Shown: one piece after another, positions 1 through 6,927 of the stretch
How the letters are laid out: each line of letters starts with the position of its first letter
Position numbering within the stretch: position 1 is the first letter of the stretch
Assembly: GCA_009784935.1 (NCBI GenBank)
Contig: WQXI01000021.1
Span: forward strand, 1 to 38,313
DNA length: 38,313 nucleotides
Direction: 5' to 3'
From: Treponema sp.
Lineage (GTDB): Bacteria > Spirochaetota > Spirochaetia > Treponematales > Breznakiellaceae
Notes under the pieces: model-generated
Databases searched by the model: none
Told to the model about the DNA's origin: nothing
The model's input: the letters and a program-made list of their open reading frames with translations, nothing else
Position numbers and translations under genes: made by a program

Positions 1-594
1 CATTTTATGAATTTAACATCTCTTTTTGCGCAGAATTGGCCAGAAGGCGCTGAAGGCATTTGGGAATTTAAACCCGGGTTTTATTATATGCTGGAAGATC
101 GAGTTAATATCCGTTCTCAGCCTAATATGGAGGGATCAGTTATAGGAAGGTTATCATTGCATGATAGAATTGAAATACTGGAATTAATCAGGAATCCTAT
201 GCGGGTTGGTAATGTATATTCTTATTGGTATTTAATACGTCATAATAATTTAGAAGGGTATATTTGGGGTGGTTATACGGCAATAGAGACACTTATTTTT
301 GATATAGATGGGAACGGACAAAATGATTATTTCCAATACAGGATTTCTACAACAGAATATGTTTTTTATATGTTAAATCCAAGAACAGATATATATATTT
401 ACATTAATGGGAGAAAGATATCTATAGAAAATATTCCTGATCGTTGGGGTTCATGCACTTTTAGAAGTCAGGGTAATAAAGTAATTATGACATTAGATCG
501 AAGTAGAGGCCCTTTTATAAGTCAACATATTTATGAAATAGATCGTTTAGGTCAAATTACTTTAGTTGAAACGATTGAAAAAACAATGGAGTAA
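1..594 (+). CDS. Secreted SH3-like domain protein (5' end outside window)
   Basis: Function unknown; likely exported. The reading frame is open to the left edge, and the first visible Met (position 7) is followed by only LTSLFAQ before mature-looking sequence. That looks like the tail of a signal peptide ending in AQ, so the true start is probably upstream of the window. The next part (about residues 25-90 from position 7) reads like a bacterial SH3 domain: a hydrophobic start, then the VNIRSQP motif, a G-L turn, and a WYLI...GYIWGGY ending. The C-terminal half is polar and Tyr/Ile rich with no family I recognise. The stop lies 3 nt before the methyltransferase start, so the two are probably co-transcribed. 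AT-rich like the rest of the left block. Confidence 0.7.
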   Translation, partial: HFMNLTSLFAQNWPEGAEGIWEFKPGFYYMLEDRVNIRSQPNMEGSVIGRLSLHDRIEILELIRNPMRVGNVYSYWYLIRHNNLEGYIWGGYTAIETLIFDIDGNGQNDYFQYRISTTEYVFYMLNPRTDIYIYINGRKISIENIPDRWGSCTFRSQGNKVIMTLDRSRGPFISQHIYEIDRLGQITLVETIEKTME

Positions 595-597
595 AAA

Positions 598-1359
598 ATG
601 GAAAATAAACAACCGACTATGCTTGATTTAATCTATGAATCTCATATAGGACTGGAACGGCAGGGGATTGGCAGTCCAGAAATGACTATTAAAGCATTAA
701 GTTTTATAGATAATCTTAATAATATTTCTAAAGCAGCTGATTTAGCTTGCGGAACTGGCGGGCAAACAATGGTTCTTGCAAAAAATATTACTGGAAGCAT
801 TATTGGTTTAGATATTTATCCTGATTTTATTAATGTTTTTAATAGTAATGTCAAAAAATTAGATCTTCAAAATAGAGTTAACGGCATTGTTGGCTCAATG
901 GAAGATCTTCCGTTTCAAAAAGAGGAATTTGACCTTATTTGGTCAGAAGGCGCTATATACAGTATTGGCTTTGAAAAAGGCTTAGCTCATTGGCATGGCT
1001 TTCTCAAAAAGAATGGGTATGTCGCTGTAACACACCATTCATGGCTTACTCATGAGCACCCTGCCGAAGTTGAGAAGTTTTGGGTGGATGCTGGTTGCAG
1101 TGTAGATACAATTGAGTCTAATATTTCAATAATGCAAAAAACAGGTTATAGTTTTGTTGCTTCATTTGTTTTACCCGAAAAATGCTGGACTGATACTTAT
1201 TTTATTCCGCGGGAAGCAGCAGATAAAGCACTTTTGGAAAAATATCCTGGAAATGAAACTGTTAAGGCTTACATTAAAGAAAACAAAATTGAAACGGAGC
1301 TATATTCAAAATATAATCAGTATTATGGATATGTTTTTTATATTGGTAAAAAAATATAA
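598..1359 (+). CDS. Class I SAM-dependent methyltransferase
   Basis: Predicted cytosolic methyltransferase; substrate unknown. The Rossmann-fold SAM-binding motif I is clear at residues 46-55 (AADLACGTGG), followed by the acidic residue after strand beta2 (D72 in GLDIYPDF) and a motif II-like EDLPFQKEEFDLIWSEGA stretch near residue 101. The length of 253 aa fits a Methyltransf_11/25-type enzyme. A purine-rich GGAG in the last codons of the upstream gene serves as Shine-Dalgarno for the ATG at 598. Closely coupled to the SH3-like gene. The target could be a small molecule or a protein; nothing nearby settles this. Confidence 0.85.
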   Translation: MENKQPTMLDLIYESHIGLERQGIGSPEMTIKALSFIDNLNNISKAADLACGTGGQTMVLAKNITGSIIGLDIYPDFINVFNSNVKKLDLQNRVNGIVGSMEDLPFQKEEFDLIWSEGAIYSIGFEKGLAHWHGFLKKNGYVAVTHHSWLTHEHPAEVEKFWVDAGCSVDTIESNISIMQKTGYSFVASFVLPEKCWTDTYFIPREAADKALLEKYPGNETVKAYIKENKIETELYSKYNQYYGYVFYIGKKI

Positions 1360-1611
1360 AAAAAGTGTACACTCATAATTTGTCTAAATGCAATTAAGCG
1401 CAATTTGCGAAAAATAATATTGAAATAAAATATCATTAAAATATGGACCGGACAACCAGCACTTAACACTCTATATAATGCTTCGTTCCATTCGGTCGTT
1501 CGGTTTCAGCAAAACACCGGTCGGGCGTGCCAAGCGATAATACACCTATTTAGGTGTATTATTCCACAAAAATTACTTAAATTTACCCATAAAAAATATT
1601 TAAAAAAGCCC
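1360..1611. other. Non-coding spacer between methyltransferase and tetR
   Basis: No convincing gene. The first about 80 bp and last about 50 bp are very AT-rich, while the middle (about 1444-1536) is markedly richer in G+C and contains CGTTCCATTCGGTCGTTCGG-like sequence that looks unlike its surroundings. GACCGG (1443-1448) and CCGGTC (1517-1522) form one weak inverted pair. A strong hairpin follows at 1537-1562. The composition change suggests a remnant of a mobile or repeat element, but I cannot assign it to a family. Confidence 0.4.
1537..1562. repeat. Perfect 11-bp stem hairpin
   Basis: ATAATACACCT (1537-1547) is the exact reverse complement of AGGTGTATTAT (1552-1562), with a 4-nt ATTT between them. 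It could act as a weak bidirectional terminator after the methyltransferase, or as an end of a small repeat element. There is no run of T after the stem on the + strand, so a standard intrinsic terminator is doubtful. Confidence 0.55.
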
Positions 1612-1640
1612 TTGACATAATAACATAACAGCGTTATTAT
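1612..1640 (+). promoter_or_regulatory. Sigma-70 promoter of the tetR operon
   Basis: TTGACA at 1612-1617 (perfect -35), a 17-nt spacer, and TATTAT at 1635-1640 (5 of 6 for -10). It lies 41 nt upstream of the TetR ATG and inside a long palindrome, so it should be repressed by its own product. Confidence 0.75.
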
Positions 1641-1656
1641 AACAGTGTTATGTTAT
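1620..1656. promoter_or_regulatory. 37-bp palindromic operator, predicted TetR autoregulatory site
   Basis: ATAACATAACA (1620-1630) is the exact reverse complement of TGTTATGTTAT (1646-1656). Within it lie two smaller palindromes, ATAAC-AGC-GTTAT (1625-1637) and ATAACA-G-TGTTAT (1639-1651), so the half-site ATAACA recurs. The site covers the spacer and -10 of the promoter just upstream of a tetR gene, the classical arrangement for a self-repressing TetR regulator binding as one or two dimers. Confidence 0.7.
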
Positions 1657-1681
1657 TATATTATTTTAGAAAGGAGAATTT

Positions 1682-2314
1682 ATGGGAAAACCAAAGACCG
1701 ATTTAGCCCCCAGAATTAGGGAAAAAACACTGGAATTGCTTATGGAAAAGGAGCCAGAGGAGATATCTACAAGGGACATAGCAAAGGCCTGCGGAGCTAC
1801 AACAACGTGTATTTATTACTATTATAAGGACAAAGAAACGCTATATATGGAAATAAAGCTGTATTGTGTAGGAAAAATGGATGAATTCATAAAGAATCAA
1901 ATGGAAAAATTGATAAAAAAACATCAAAAGGCAGGCAATAAAACCGATCCGTTAATAGAAATTAGAGCAGGACTAGAAGCATTCAGAGATTGGGCGTTTC
2001 TAAATCCCAGAATAGCTCTACTGGTAATGGAAAGGCTAAAAGCAGATATTCTGGCTGATTCCGAAAAAATGAAAGAATACTATAAAAGCACTGTTTTTGC
2101 GAAAATAGTAATGGATAAGGCAGTACAGGCAGGATTAATAAAAAGCAAAGATACTTTACTTGACGCAAGCCTTTGTATTTCTGCTCTTTGGGGCGCAATC
2201 GAATCTGTACTTTTAAACCGAACAATACCGCAATACTGGACACAAAAAGGAAAAATTATTTTTACCGATAAAATGATCGATTTACTTTTAGTGTCATTGA
2301 CGAGAAAATTATGA
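1682..2314 (+). CDS. TetR/AcrR family transcriptional regulator
   Basis: DNA-binding repressor. The N-terminal helix-turn-helix of the family spans about residues 12-57: I-S-T-R-D-I-A-K-A-C-G-A followed by the YYYYKDKETLY recognition-helix end typical of TetR proteins. The C-terminal 140 residues are helical and would bind an unknown ligand. The start is supported by AAGGAG at 1671-1676. It overlaps the next gene by 4 nt (ATGA), so it heads an operon with the beta-barrel-like protein, the lipoprotein and the HD-GYP remnant. The palindrome over its promoter implies autoregulation. The ligand cannot be read from the sequence. Confidence 0.9.
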   Translation: MGKPKTDLAPRIREKTLELLMEKEPEEISTRDIAKACGATTTCIYYYYKDKETLYMEIKLYCVGKMDEFIKNQMEKLIKKHQKAGNKTDPLIEIRAGLEAFRDWAFLNPRIALLVMERLKADILADSEKMKEYYKSTVFAKIVMDKAVQAGLIKSKDTLLDASLCISALWGAIESVLLNRTIPQYWTQKGKIIFTDKMIDLLLVSLTRKL

Positions 2315-2889
2315 AAAAAATTATTTTTGTAATTATCTTAACGATCTTTTTTTCTGTTTCTGTTTTCGCAACGGATCACTCTTCTAACTCAATTTTTATA
2401 GGTTTTACTTTTAACATCGGAACATTCAGCGCAGGGGATAATTACGGCGGTTCTATTTTTTTAGGCGGTTCTCTATTTATAGACTGGCTGCCTAATAAAA
2501 ATATTGGTTTGTCATATGGGTTAGAAACCGCTCTATTTGGCGGAAAAAAACAGGAAAATACTATATTTGGTATACCGATAATTTTTCGTTTGGGATGGCA
2601 TCCGCATTTTTTACAATTTGAAAAATTTAATACATTTTTACTTGCCAAATTAGGATGGGGTTTGGGAATATGGGGAGATAATTTAGATGAAGCTTCTACA
2701 CCAAGTGGTATTGTTTGCGGATTTAATTTTGGTGCAAATTATACTCTGAATTCAAATTTGAGAGCCTATACCGAAATTGGATATAACTACTATGGATTTG
2801 CAAGGAATAGTAATTATCCTGAATATCCTCTGGGTTATGGCAGCGGAAAAGTCTACTCATCAGTTGGACTTACAATAAATTTATTTTAG
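2311..2889 (+). CDS. Exported outer-membrane beta-barrel-like protein
   Basis: Function unknown. Residues 1-20 are a signal peptide (MKK, hydrophobic stretch, VFA before cleavage). The mature part is made of alternating Gly/aromatic-rich strands (for example SNSIFIGFTFNIGTFSAGD and GLTINLF at the end), with a terminal Phe, as in small 8-stranded outer-membrane barrels. The ATG overlaps the tetR stop by 4 nt, indicating translational coupling. Co-regulation with a TetR repressor suggests it is made in response to a compound or surface stress, which is inference. Confidence 0.65.
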   Translation: MKKIIFVIILTIFFSVSVFATDHSSNSIFIGFTFNIGTFSAGDNYGGSIFLGGSLFIDWLPNKNIGLSYGLETALFGGKKQENTIFGIPIIFRLGWHPHFLQFEKFNTFLLAKLGWGLGIWGDNLDEASTPSGIVCGFNFGANYTLNSNLRAYTEIGYNYYGFARNSNYPEYPLGYGSGKVYSSVGLTINLF

Positions 2890-2897
2890 GAGGAACT

Positions 2898-3575
2898 ATG
2901 AAAAAGTTTGGATTGGTAATTTTGGTACTTGTTATTGTATGTTTTTTTTGCTATGTTAGCTGCAATTCGAATGATAAAAATGAACAGTTAACATTATTAA
3001 ATGGGAAACTGCTCACCATTGAACCCGGTGATCATTGGCAGGGAAGAATGAAATTATTTTTATTCTTTTCTATGAGAAAAACTCCGCAATTTGCAATATG
3101 GATAGAAAATAATCAAGGTGATTATATCTCCACAGTATTTGCTACCGGAAAAAGCGCAAAAAATAATTGGCAAAGCGCTCCCAAAGAAGGAAGACCAGAA
3201 ACATTGCCGGTGTGGAATCATAAAAGACAAATCAATTTAGATCAAATTGATATTGTTAGTTCGGCTACGCCAAAAGGAGCAGTAAACATCCAAATAGATA
3301 ATAATTCTTTAATTGAAGGACAGGAATATAATATTTATTTGGAAATAAACCACAGTTTTGATTACAATAATTTTTGGACAGAAAGCAGCTCTGGAGTAAA
3401 CGGACAGCCTTCATTAATTTATCATGCAAAATTTGCTGCAGGCTCAACAGATAAAGTCAATTTAATTCCAATTGGACATGGCTCAATTGACGGTTCAAAT
3501 GGGAATATTGTTAATGAGTTAGAAACACTTACAACAGCATTAACAATAATTAAAGACGTATACATGGTAAAATAA
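2898..3575 (+). CDS. Hypothetical lipoprotein, DUF2271-like
   Basis: Predicted lipoprotein: a basic N-terminus, hydrophobic stretch and lipobox YVSC with the lipidated Cys at residue 22. The start is supported by AGGAGG just upstream (about 2888-2893). The mature region has the pattern FAIWIENNQGDYI, then RPETLPVWNH and SSATPKGA, followed by an EGQEYNIYLEIN strand. These phrases recall the periplasmic DUF2271 family, found near flavin or iron-redox proteins, but this is recognition by eye only. It is the third gene of the tetR operon, 8 nt after the barrel-like gene. Confidence 0.6.
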   Translation: MKKFGLVILVLVIVCFFCYVSCNSNDKNEQLTLLNGKLLTIEPGDHWQGRMKLFLFFSMRKTPQFAIWIENNQGDYISTVFATGKSAKNNWQSAPKEGRPETLPVWNHKRQINLDQIDIVSSATPKGAVNIQIDNNSLIEGQEYNIYLEINHSFDYNNFWTESSSGVNGQPSLIYHAKFAAGSTDKVNLIPIGHGSIDGSNGNIVNELETLTTALTIIKDVYMVK

Positions 3576-3577
3576 AT

Positions 3578-4602
3578 ATGATTACTATTCCTTCTTCAAT
3601 AATAACTTCTGTACACTGTAAGCTTCGATGTGAAGTTCCGCAAAATATTAATAAACAGTTTGATCAGTTATTATTGAAGAATAGTTTATTTAGAATTAAA
3701 TTATTATGTATCACATTAACTATTGTTAAAATTATTTATACATTAAATTATATTTTTAATAAAAATTTATCAGAAATCGCAAAAACAGTTTATTATGAAG
3801 TTTATTCATTAAGTATTATAACAGTATTATTTTTCTTATTAACCGGTTATTTTTTAAAAAAGAAAAATGATTTTATGCTGTGGTTTATTTGTTATTTTTT
3901 CATACTTTATTATTTTGCATATGCGGTATTGAATATGATGTTTATAGGAGATGATAAAACAATTTTATATCTGTTTTCGGTTACAATTTTTGTTGGTGTT
4001 TTTATACCCGATTTTAAACCTAAAGTGTTTTTATTTTCTGCAGCAGTTTTTTATTTCATAACAACTATAATACTTATATATCAAAAATCTATGTTTATTT
4101 TTGAAGGAACACAGGAATTTATAACATTTATGTTTATTTCTATAATGATAATAAAATTAATGTATTATAATAATAAAGTAAATGTATTTGTTAATGAATG
4201 TAAAATAAATGAAATGAATAATAACCTTGAAGAAATTGTCCAAAGAAAAACAAAAACTGTTCTCGAACTGCAAAATACAGTAATGGAAACAATTTCTGAA
4301 TTAGTAGAAAAACGTGATGATGCAACAGGCGGACATATAACAAGAACCAGTAAATGTTTAAAAATATTTATTAATGCAATTATAGAAAGCGGATTATACA
4401 AAAAACATACTGTCTCCTGGAATATAGAACAAATGATATTATCGGCGCAGCTTCATGATGTTGGAAAGATTGCAATAAAAGACAGTATATTAACCAAACC
4501 CGACAAACTTACTGACAGCGAATTTGAGGAAATGAAAGCGGTTCTCATTTTGATCCAAAATTGGTAAAAATATTCGTAAATTCTGCAGAAAAATTTAGAT
4601 AA
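3578..4602 (+). pseudogene. Membrane-bound HD-GYP phosphodiesterase, broken by internal deletion
   Basis: Intact members hydrolyse cyclic di-GMP. The reading frame from ATG 3578 runs to a stop at 4565-4567 (329 codons). It encodes about six membrane helices (roughly residues 36-190), a short coiled coil, and the first half of an HD-GYP domain: DDATGGHITRTSKC, then HDVGK and ILTKPDKLTDSEFEEMK. After that the frame is nonsense. In the other frame from 4537, the sequence reads SGSHFDPKLVKIFVNSAEKF and stops at 4600-4602, which is the normal C-terminal end of HD-GYP domains. The HHE..DGxGYP part is missing, so an out-of-frame deletion of roughly 80 codons has joined the two ends. No clear Shine-Dalgarno is seen. 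Catalysis is not expected; the membrane sensor half may still be made. Confidence 0.75.
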
Positions 4603-4608
4603 ATAAGA

Positions 4609-5394
4609 TTAATTAACAGATGAATATCTTTCTAAAAAACGTTTTAATCTATCGCTGGAAGGATTATCCAAAAGTTCTGGTTTTCCATATTCAACAATTA
4701 CGCCTTCGTCTATAAACAATATTGTGTCTGCGACTTGACGAGCAAACTGCATTTCGTGGGTTACGATAATCATTGTTGTGTTTTGATTTGCAAGGTTGCG
4801 GATTACTTTTAATACTTCGCCGGTTAGTTCAGGATCAAGAGCCGAAGTCGGCTCATCAAAACAAAGAATATCAGGTTTCAGCGCCAATGCTCTTGCGATA
4901 GCAACGCGCTGCTGTTGTCCGCCGGATAATTCGTGCGGATAAAAATCTTTTTTTGCAGTAAGGCCGATTCGTTCCAGCAGCTGCATGCCGTCATTATGGA
5001 TTTCTTTGATTATTTTAATCTTGTTTTTTTTATATTCCGGTAATTTACTTGCGGCAAGTTCGCGGGCAAGTACGACATTCTTAAACGCCGTGTATTGAGG
5101 GAATAAATTAAACGATTGGAACACAAGCCCAAAATGAAGGCGTTTTTGCCGAATAACAGATTTATCCGCTTTAATATGAACGTCGGAATCAAACAGTGTT
5201 TCGCCGCGGACAATAATACGGCCGTTATTTGGTTTTTCTAAAAAGTTTAAACAGCGTAAGAGAGTAGTCTTTCCGCTTCCGCTTGATCCTATTACAGCCA
5301 AGACTTCGCCTTCGTTAAGCGAAAAACTTATATCATTAAGAACTTCGGCAGTACCAAAGCGTTTTGCAATATTATATACTTCCAAAATCTTCAT
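4609..5394 (-). CDS. Polar amino-acid ABC transporter, ATP-binding protein
   Basis: ATPase of a GlnQ/HisP-type importer on the cytoplasmic face. All motifs are in place: Walker A GSSGSGKTT (residues 36-44), Q-loop Q93, signature LSGGQ (156-160), Walker B ILCFDEP (176-182) with catalytic E181, and H-loop H213. Length 261 aa is slightly longer than GlnQ because of an insert near residues 118-140. It lies 4 nt downstream of the permease gene and is the last gene of a three-gene operon (binding protein, permease, ATPase). The 3' end faces the HD-GYP pseudogene with 6 nt between them and no visible terminator. Confidence 0.93.
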   Translation of the reverse strand: MKILEVYNIAKRFGTAEVLNDISFSLNEGEVLAVIGSSGSGKTTLLRCLNFLEKPNNGRIIVRGETLFDSDVHIKADKSVIRQKRLHFGLVFQSFNLFPQYTAFKNVVLARELAASKLPEYKKNKIKIIKEIHNDGMQLLERIGLTAKKDFYPHELSGGQQQRVAIARALALKPDILCFDEPTSALDPELTGEVLKVIRNLANQNTTMIIVTHEMQFARQVADTILFIDEGVIVEYGKPELLDNPSSDRLKRFLERYSSVN

Positions 5395-5398
5395 TATA

Positions 5399-6043
5399 TT
5401 ACGCCCTAAAATAACTAAGCCGTTTTTCTATATATCCAAAAAGGATTGTCAAAAATCCGACAAATACAAGATAGAATACGCCCGTGTAAAACAGCGGCCA
5501 AATCAAACCGGTACTCATGATATTTTCCGCCACCATAAGTATTTCCATAACTACAATTACCCTTGCTAAAGCAGTATCCTTAACCAGCGTAATAATTTCA
5601 TTGCCCATAGGAGCTGTGATTCGTTTTATTACCTGCAAGAGGACAATGCGGAAAAAAACCTGCGGTTTTGTCAAGCCGAGCACTTGCCCTGCTTCATACT
5701 GACTGCGCGAAATACTTTCGATTCCGCCGCGGTATATTTCGCTAAAGTAGCATGCATAGTTAATCGAAAAAGCAATAACTGCCGCATTAAACCGCGAAGC
5801 AATCGGCGCGCCGAATATAAAACCCGGTACAAAAAATATTATAATAACTTGAAGCATCAGAGGAACACCCCTGATGATCCAGACAAAAACTTTTGTTGTA
5901 TAACGCAAGGGCGCGAATTTCGACATTGACCCGAATGAAATTAAAAGGCCAAGCGGAAGCGAAAACAATAATGTTAGCGCAAACAGCAATAGGGTGGTCT
6001 GAAACCCGCCAAGCAGTCTGCTTGTGACTTCTAAAAAAGTCAT
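5399..6043 (-). CDS. Polar amino-acid ABC transporter, permease
   Basis: Inner-membrane subunit of the HisM/GlnP family. It has about five hydrophobic segments, starting with LLLFALTLLFSLPLGLLI, and the conserved EAA loop (about residues 101-130: EIYRGGIESISRSQYEAGQVLGL) that docks on the ATPase. Length 214 aa is normal. The gene lies 24 nt after the binding-protein gene and 4 nt before the ATPase gene. A single permease gene implies a homodimeric channel. The substrate is a polar amino acid or a relative; which one is not decided by sequence. Confidence 0.92.
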   Translation of the reverse strand: MTFLEVTSRLLGGFQTTLLLFALTLLFSLPLGLLISFGSMSKFAPLRYTTKVFVWIIRGVPLMLQVIIIFFVPGFIFGAPIASRFNAAVIAFSINYACYFSEIYRGGIESISRSQYEAGQVLGLTKPQVFFRIVLLQVIKRITAPMGNEIITLVKDTALARVIVVMEILMVAENIMSTGLIWPLFYTGVFYLVFVGFLTILFGYIEKRLSYFRA

Positions 6044-6067
6044 AATCTACACTCGCGCGCTTTCTGT

Positions 6068-6862
6068 TTATCGTATTGGATCTGTACCAATTACGAGTGA
6101 TTCTCTAAGGCCGTATTTTGCGGCGATTTCATAAAGTTTCCCTTCGTTATAGAGTTCCATTATTGCATTGTTGACTCTTTCTACAAGATCGCTTCCTTTT
6201 CTAAAGCCGATGGCATACACTTCCATTCTGGAACCCAGCGGAATATCTGCAACCATCAAACCAGAAAAATCACCGGTACCTGCAAGTCTGTGAGCTAAAA
6301 TACTGTCTACAACTGCAAAATCAACAGCGCCCGATAAAACTTCCATAAATGTATCGATTTGTTTTGTTTTATCGATCATTGTGCCTCTGGCTCCAATTGC
6401 TTCAACCGCTATGGTTTCTCCTGCAGAGCCTTTTTCGGCAGCAGCTATCTTACCGATTAAATCTCTTTGTGATGAAAAATCACCGGCTCTCGACGTTCTG
6501 ATAACCACACATTGCTGGTTTAAAAGGTAGCTGTAACTAAAATCGACATCTTCATGTCTTGGGCGGCCTGTTGTTCCGTCAACCGTATTGGCAGTCATTC
6601 CGTTCCAAATACAATTAATTGCACCGGACTGAAGCTCGACAAATTTTTGGCTCCATGTAATTTCCTGAAACTCAACTTTCATGCCGAGTTTTTTACCTAC
6701 CAAAAGCGCGAATTCTGTGTCAAAACCTGTCCAATTTCCGTTTGTATCCAGAAAATTCATAGGTTCAAACTGGGTGACTCCGCATATAAGCGTTTCTGTT
6801 TTATTAGCGCATGATACGCTCAATATTAAAACAGCCAATACAAGAACAGCAATTTTTTTCAT
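6068..6862 (-). CDS. Amino-acid ABC transporter substrate-binding lipoprotein
   Basis: Family 3 solute-binding protein, anchored in the membrane. The lipobox LSVSC puts the lipid on C18. The mature protein begins with the family pattern LICGVTQFEPMNFLD...GFDTEFALLVGKKLGM and continues with the two-lobed layout (QEITWSQKFVELQSGAINCIWNGMT near residue 75-100). The start is supported by GGAGAG upstream on the - strand. It is the first gene of the importer operon, with a promoter overlapping the start of hisA on the other strand. Substrate class (polar amino acid) follows from the family; the exact ligand is open. Confidence 0.9.
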   Translation of the reverse strand: MKKIAVLVLAVLILSVSCANKTETLICGVTQFEPMNFLDTNGNWTGFDTEFALLVGKKLGMKVEFQEITWSQKFVELQSGAINCIWNGMTANTVDGTTGRPRHEDVDFSYSYLLNQQCVVIRTSRAGDFSSQRDLIGKIAAAEKGSAGETIAVEAIGARGTMIDKTKQIDTFMEVLSGAVDFAVVDSILAHRLAGTGDFSGLMVADIPLGSRMEVYAIGFRKGSDLVERVNNAIMELYNEGKLYEIAAKYGLRESLVIGTDPIR

Positions 6863-6898
6863 TTTGTTTTTCTCTCCTTTTCCTTATTGCTGGAATTC

Positions 6899-6927
6899 AT
6901 TATAATGAACCATGGTCATAGCTTCAA
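6899..6927 (-). promoter_or_regulatory. Promoter of the amino-acid importer operon
   Basis: On the - strand, TTGAAG (6927-6922), a 17-nt spacer and a perfect TATAAT (6904-6899), about 37 nt upstream of the binding-protein ATG. The -35 lies inside the hisA coding sequence. The -10 sits within the palindrome CATTATAATG, so TATAAT can also be read on the + strand at 6901-6906. Confidence 0.6.

Noticed and set aside
1440-1562. Integron attC site
   Set aside because: An ACTTAAC word (RYYYAAC) occurs near 1460 but no matching GTTRRRY partner at the proper distance was found, and no integrase gene is in the window.
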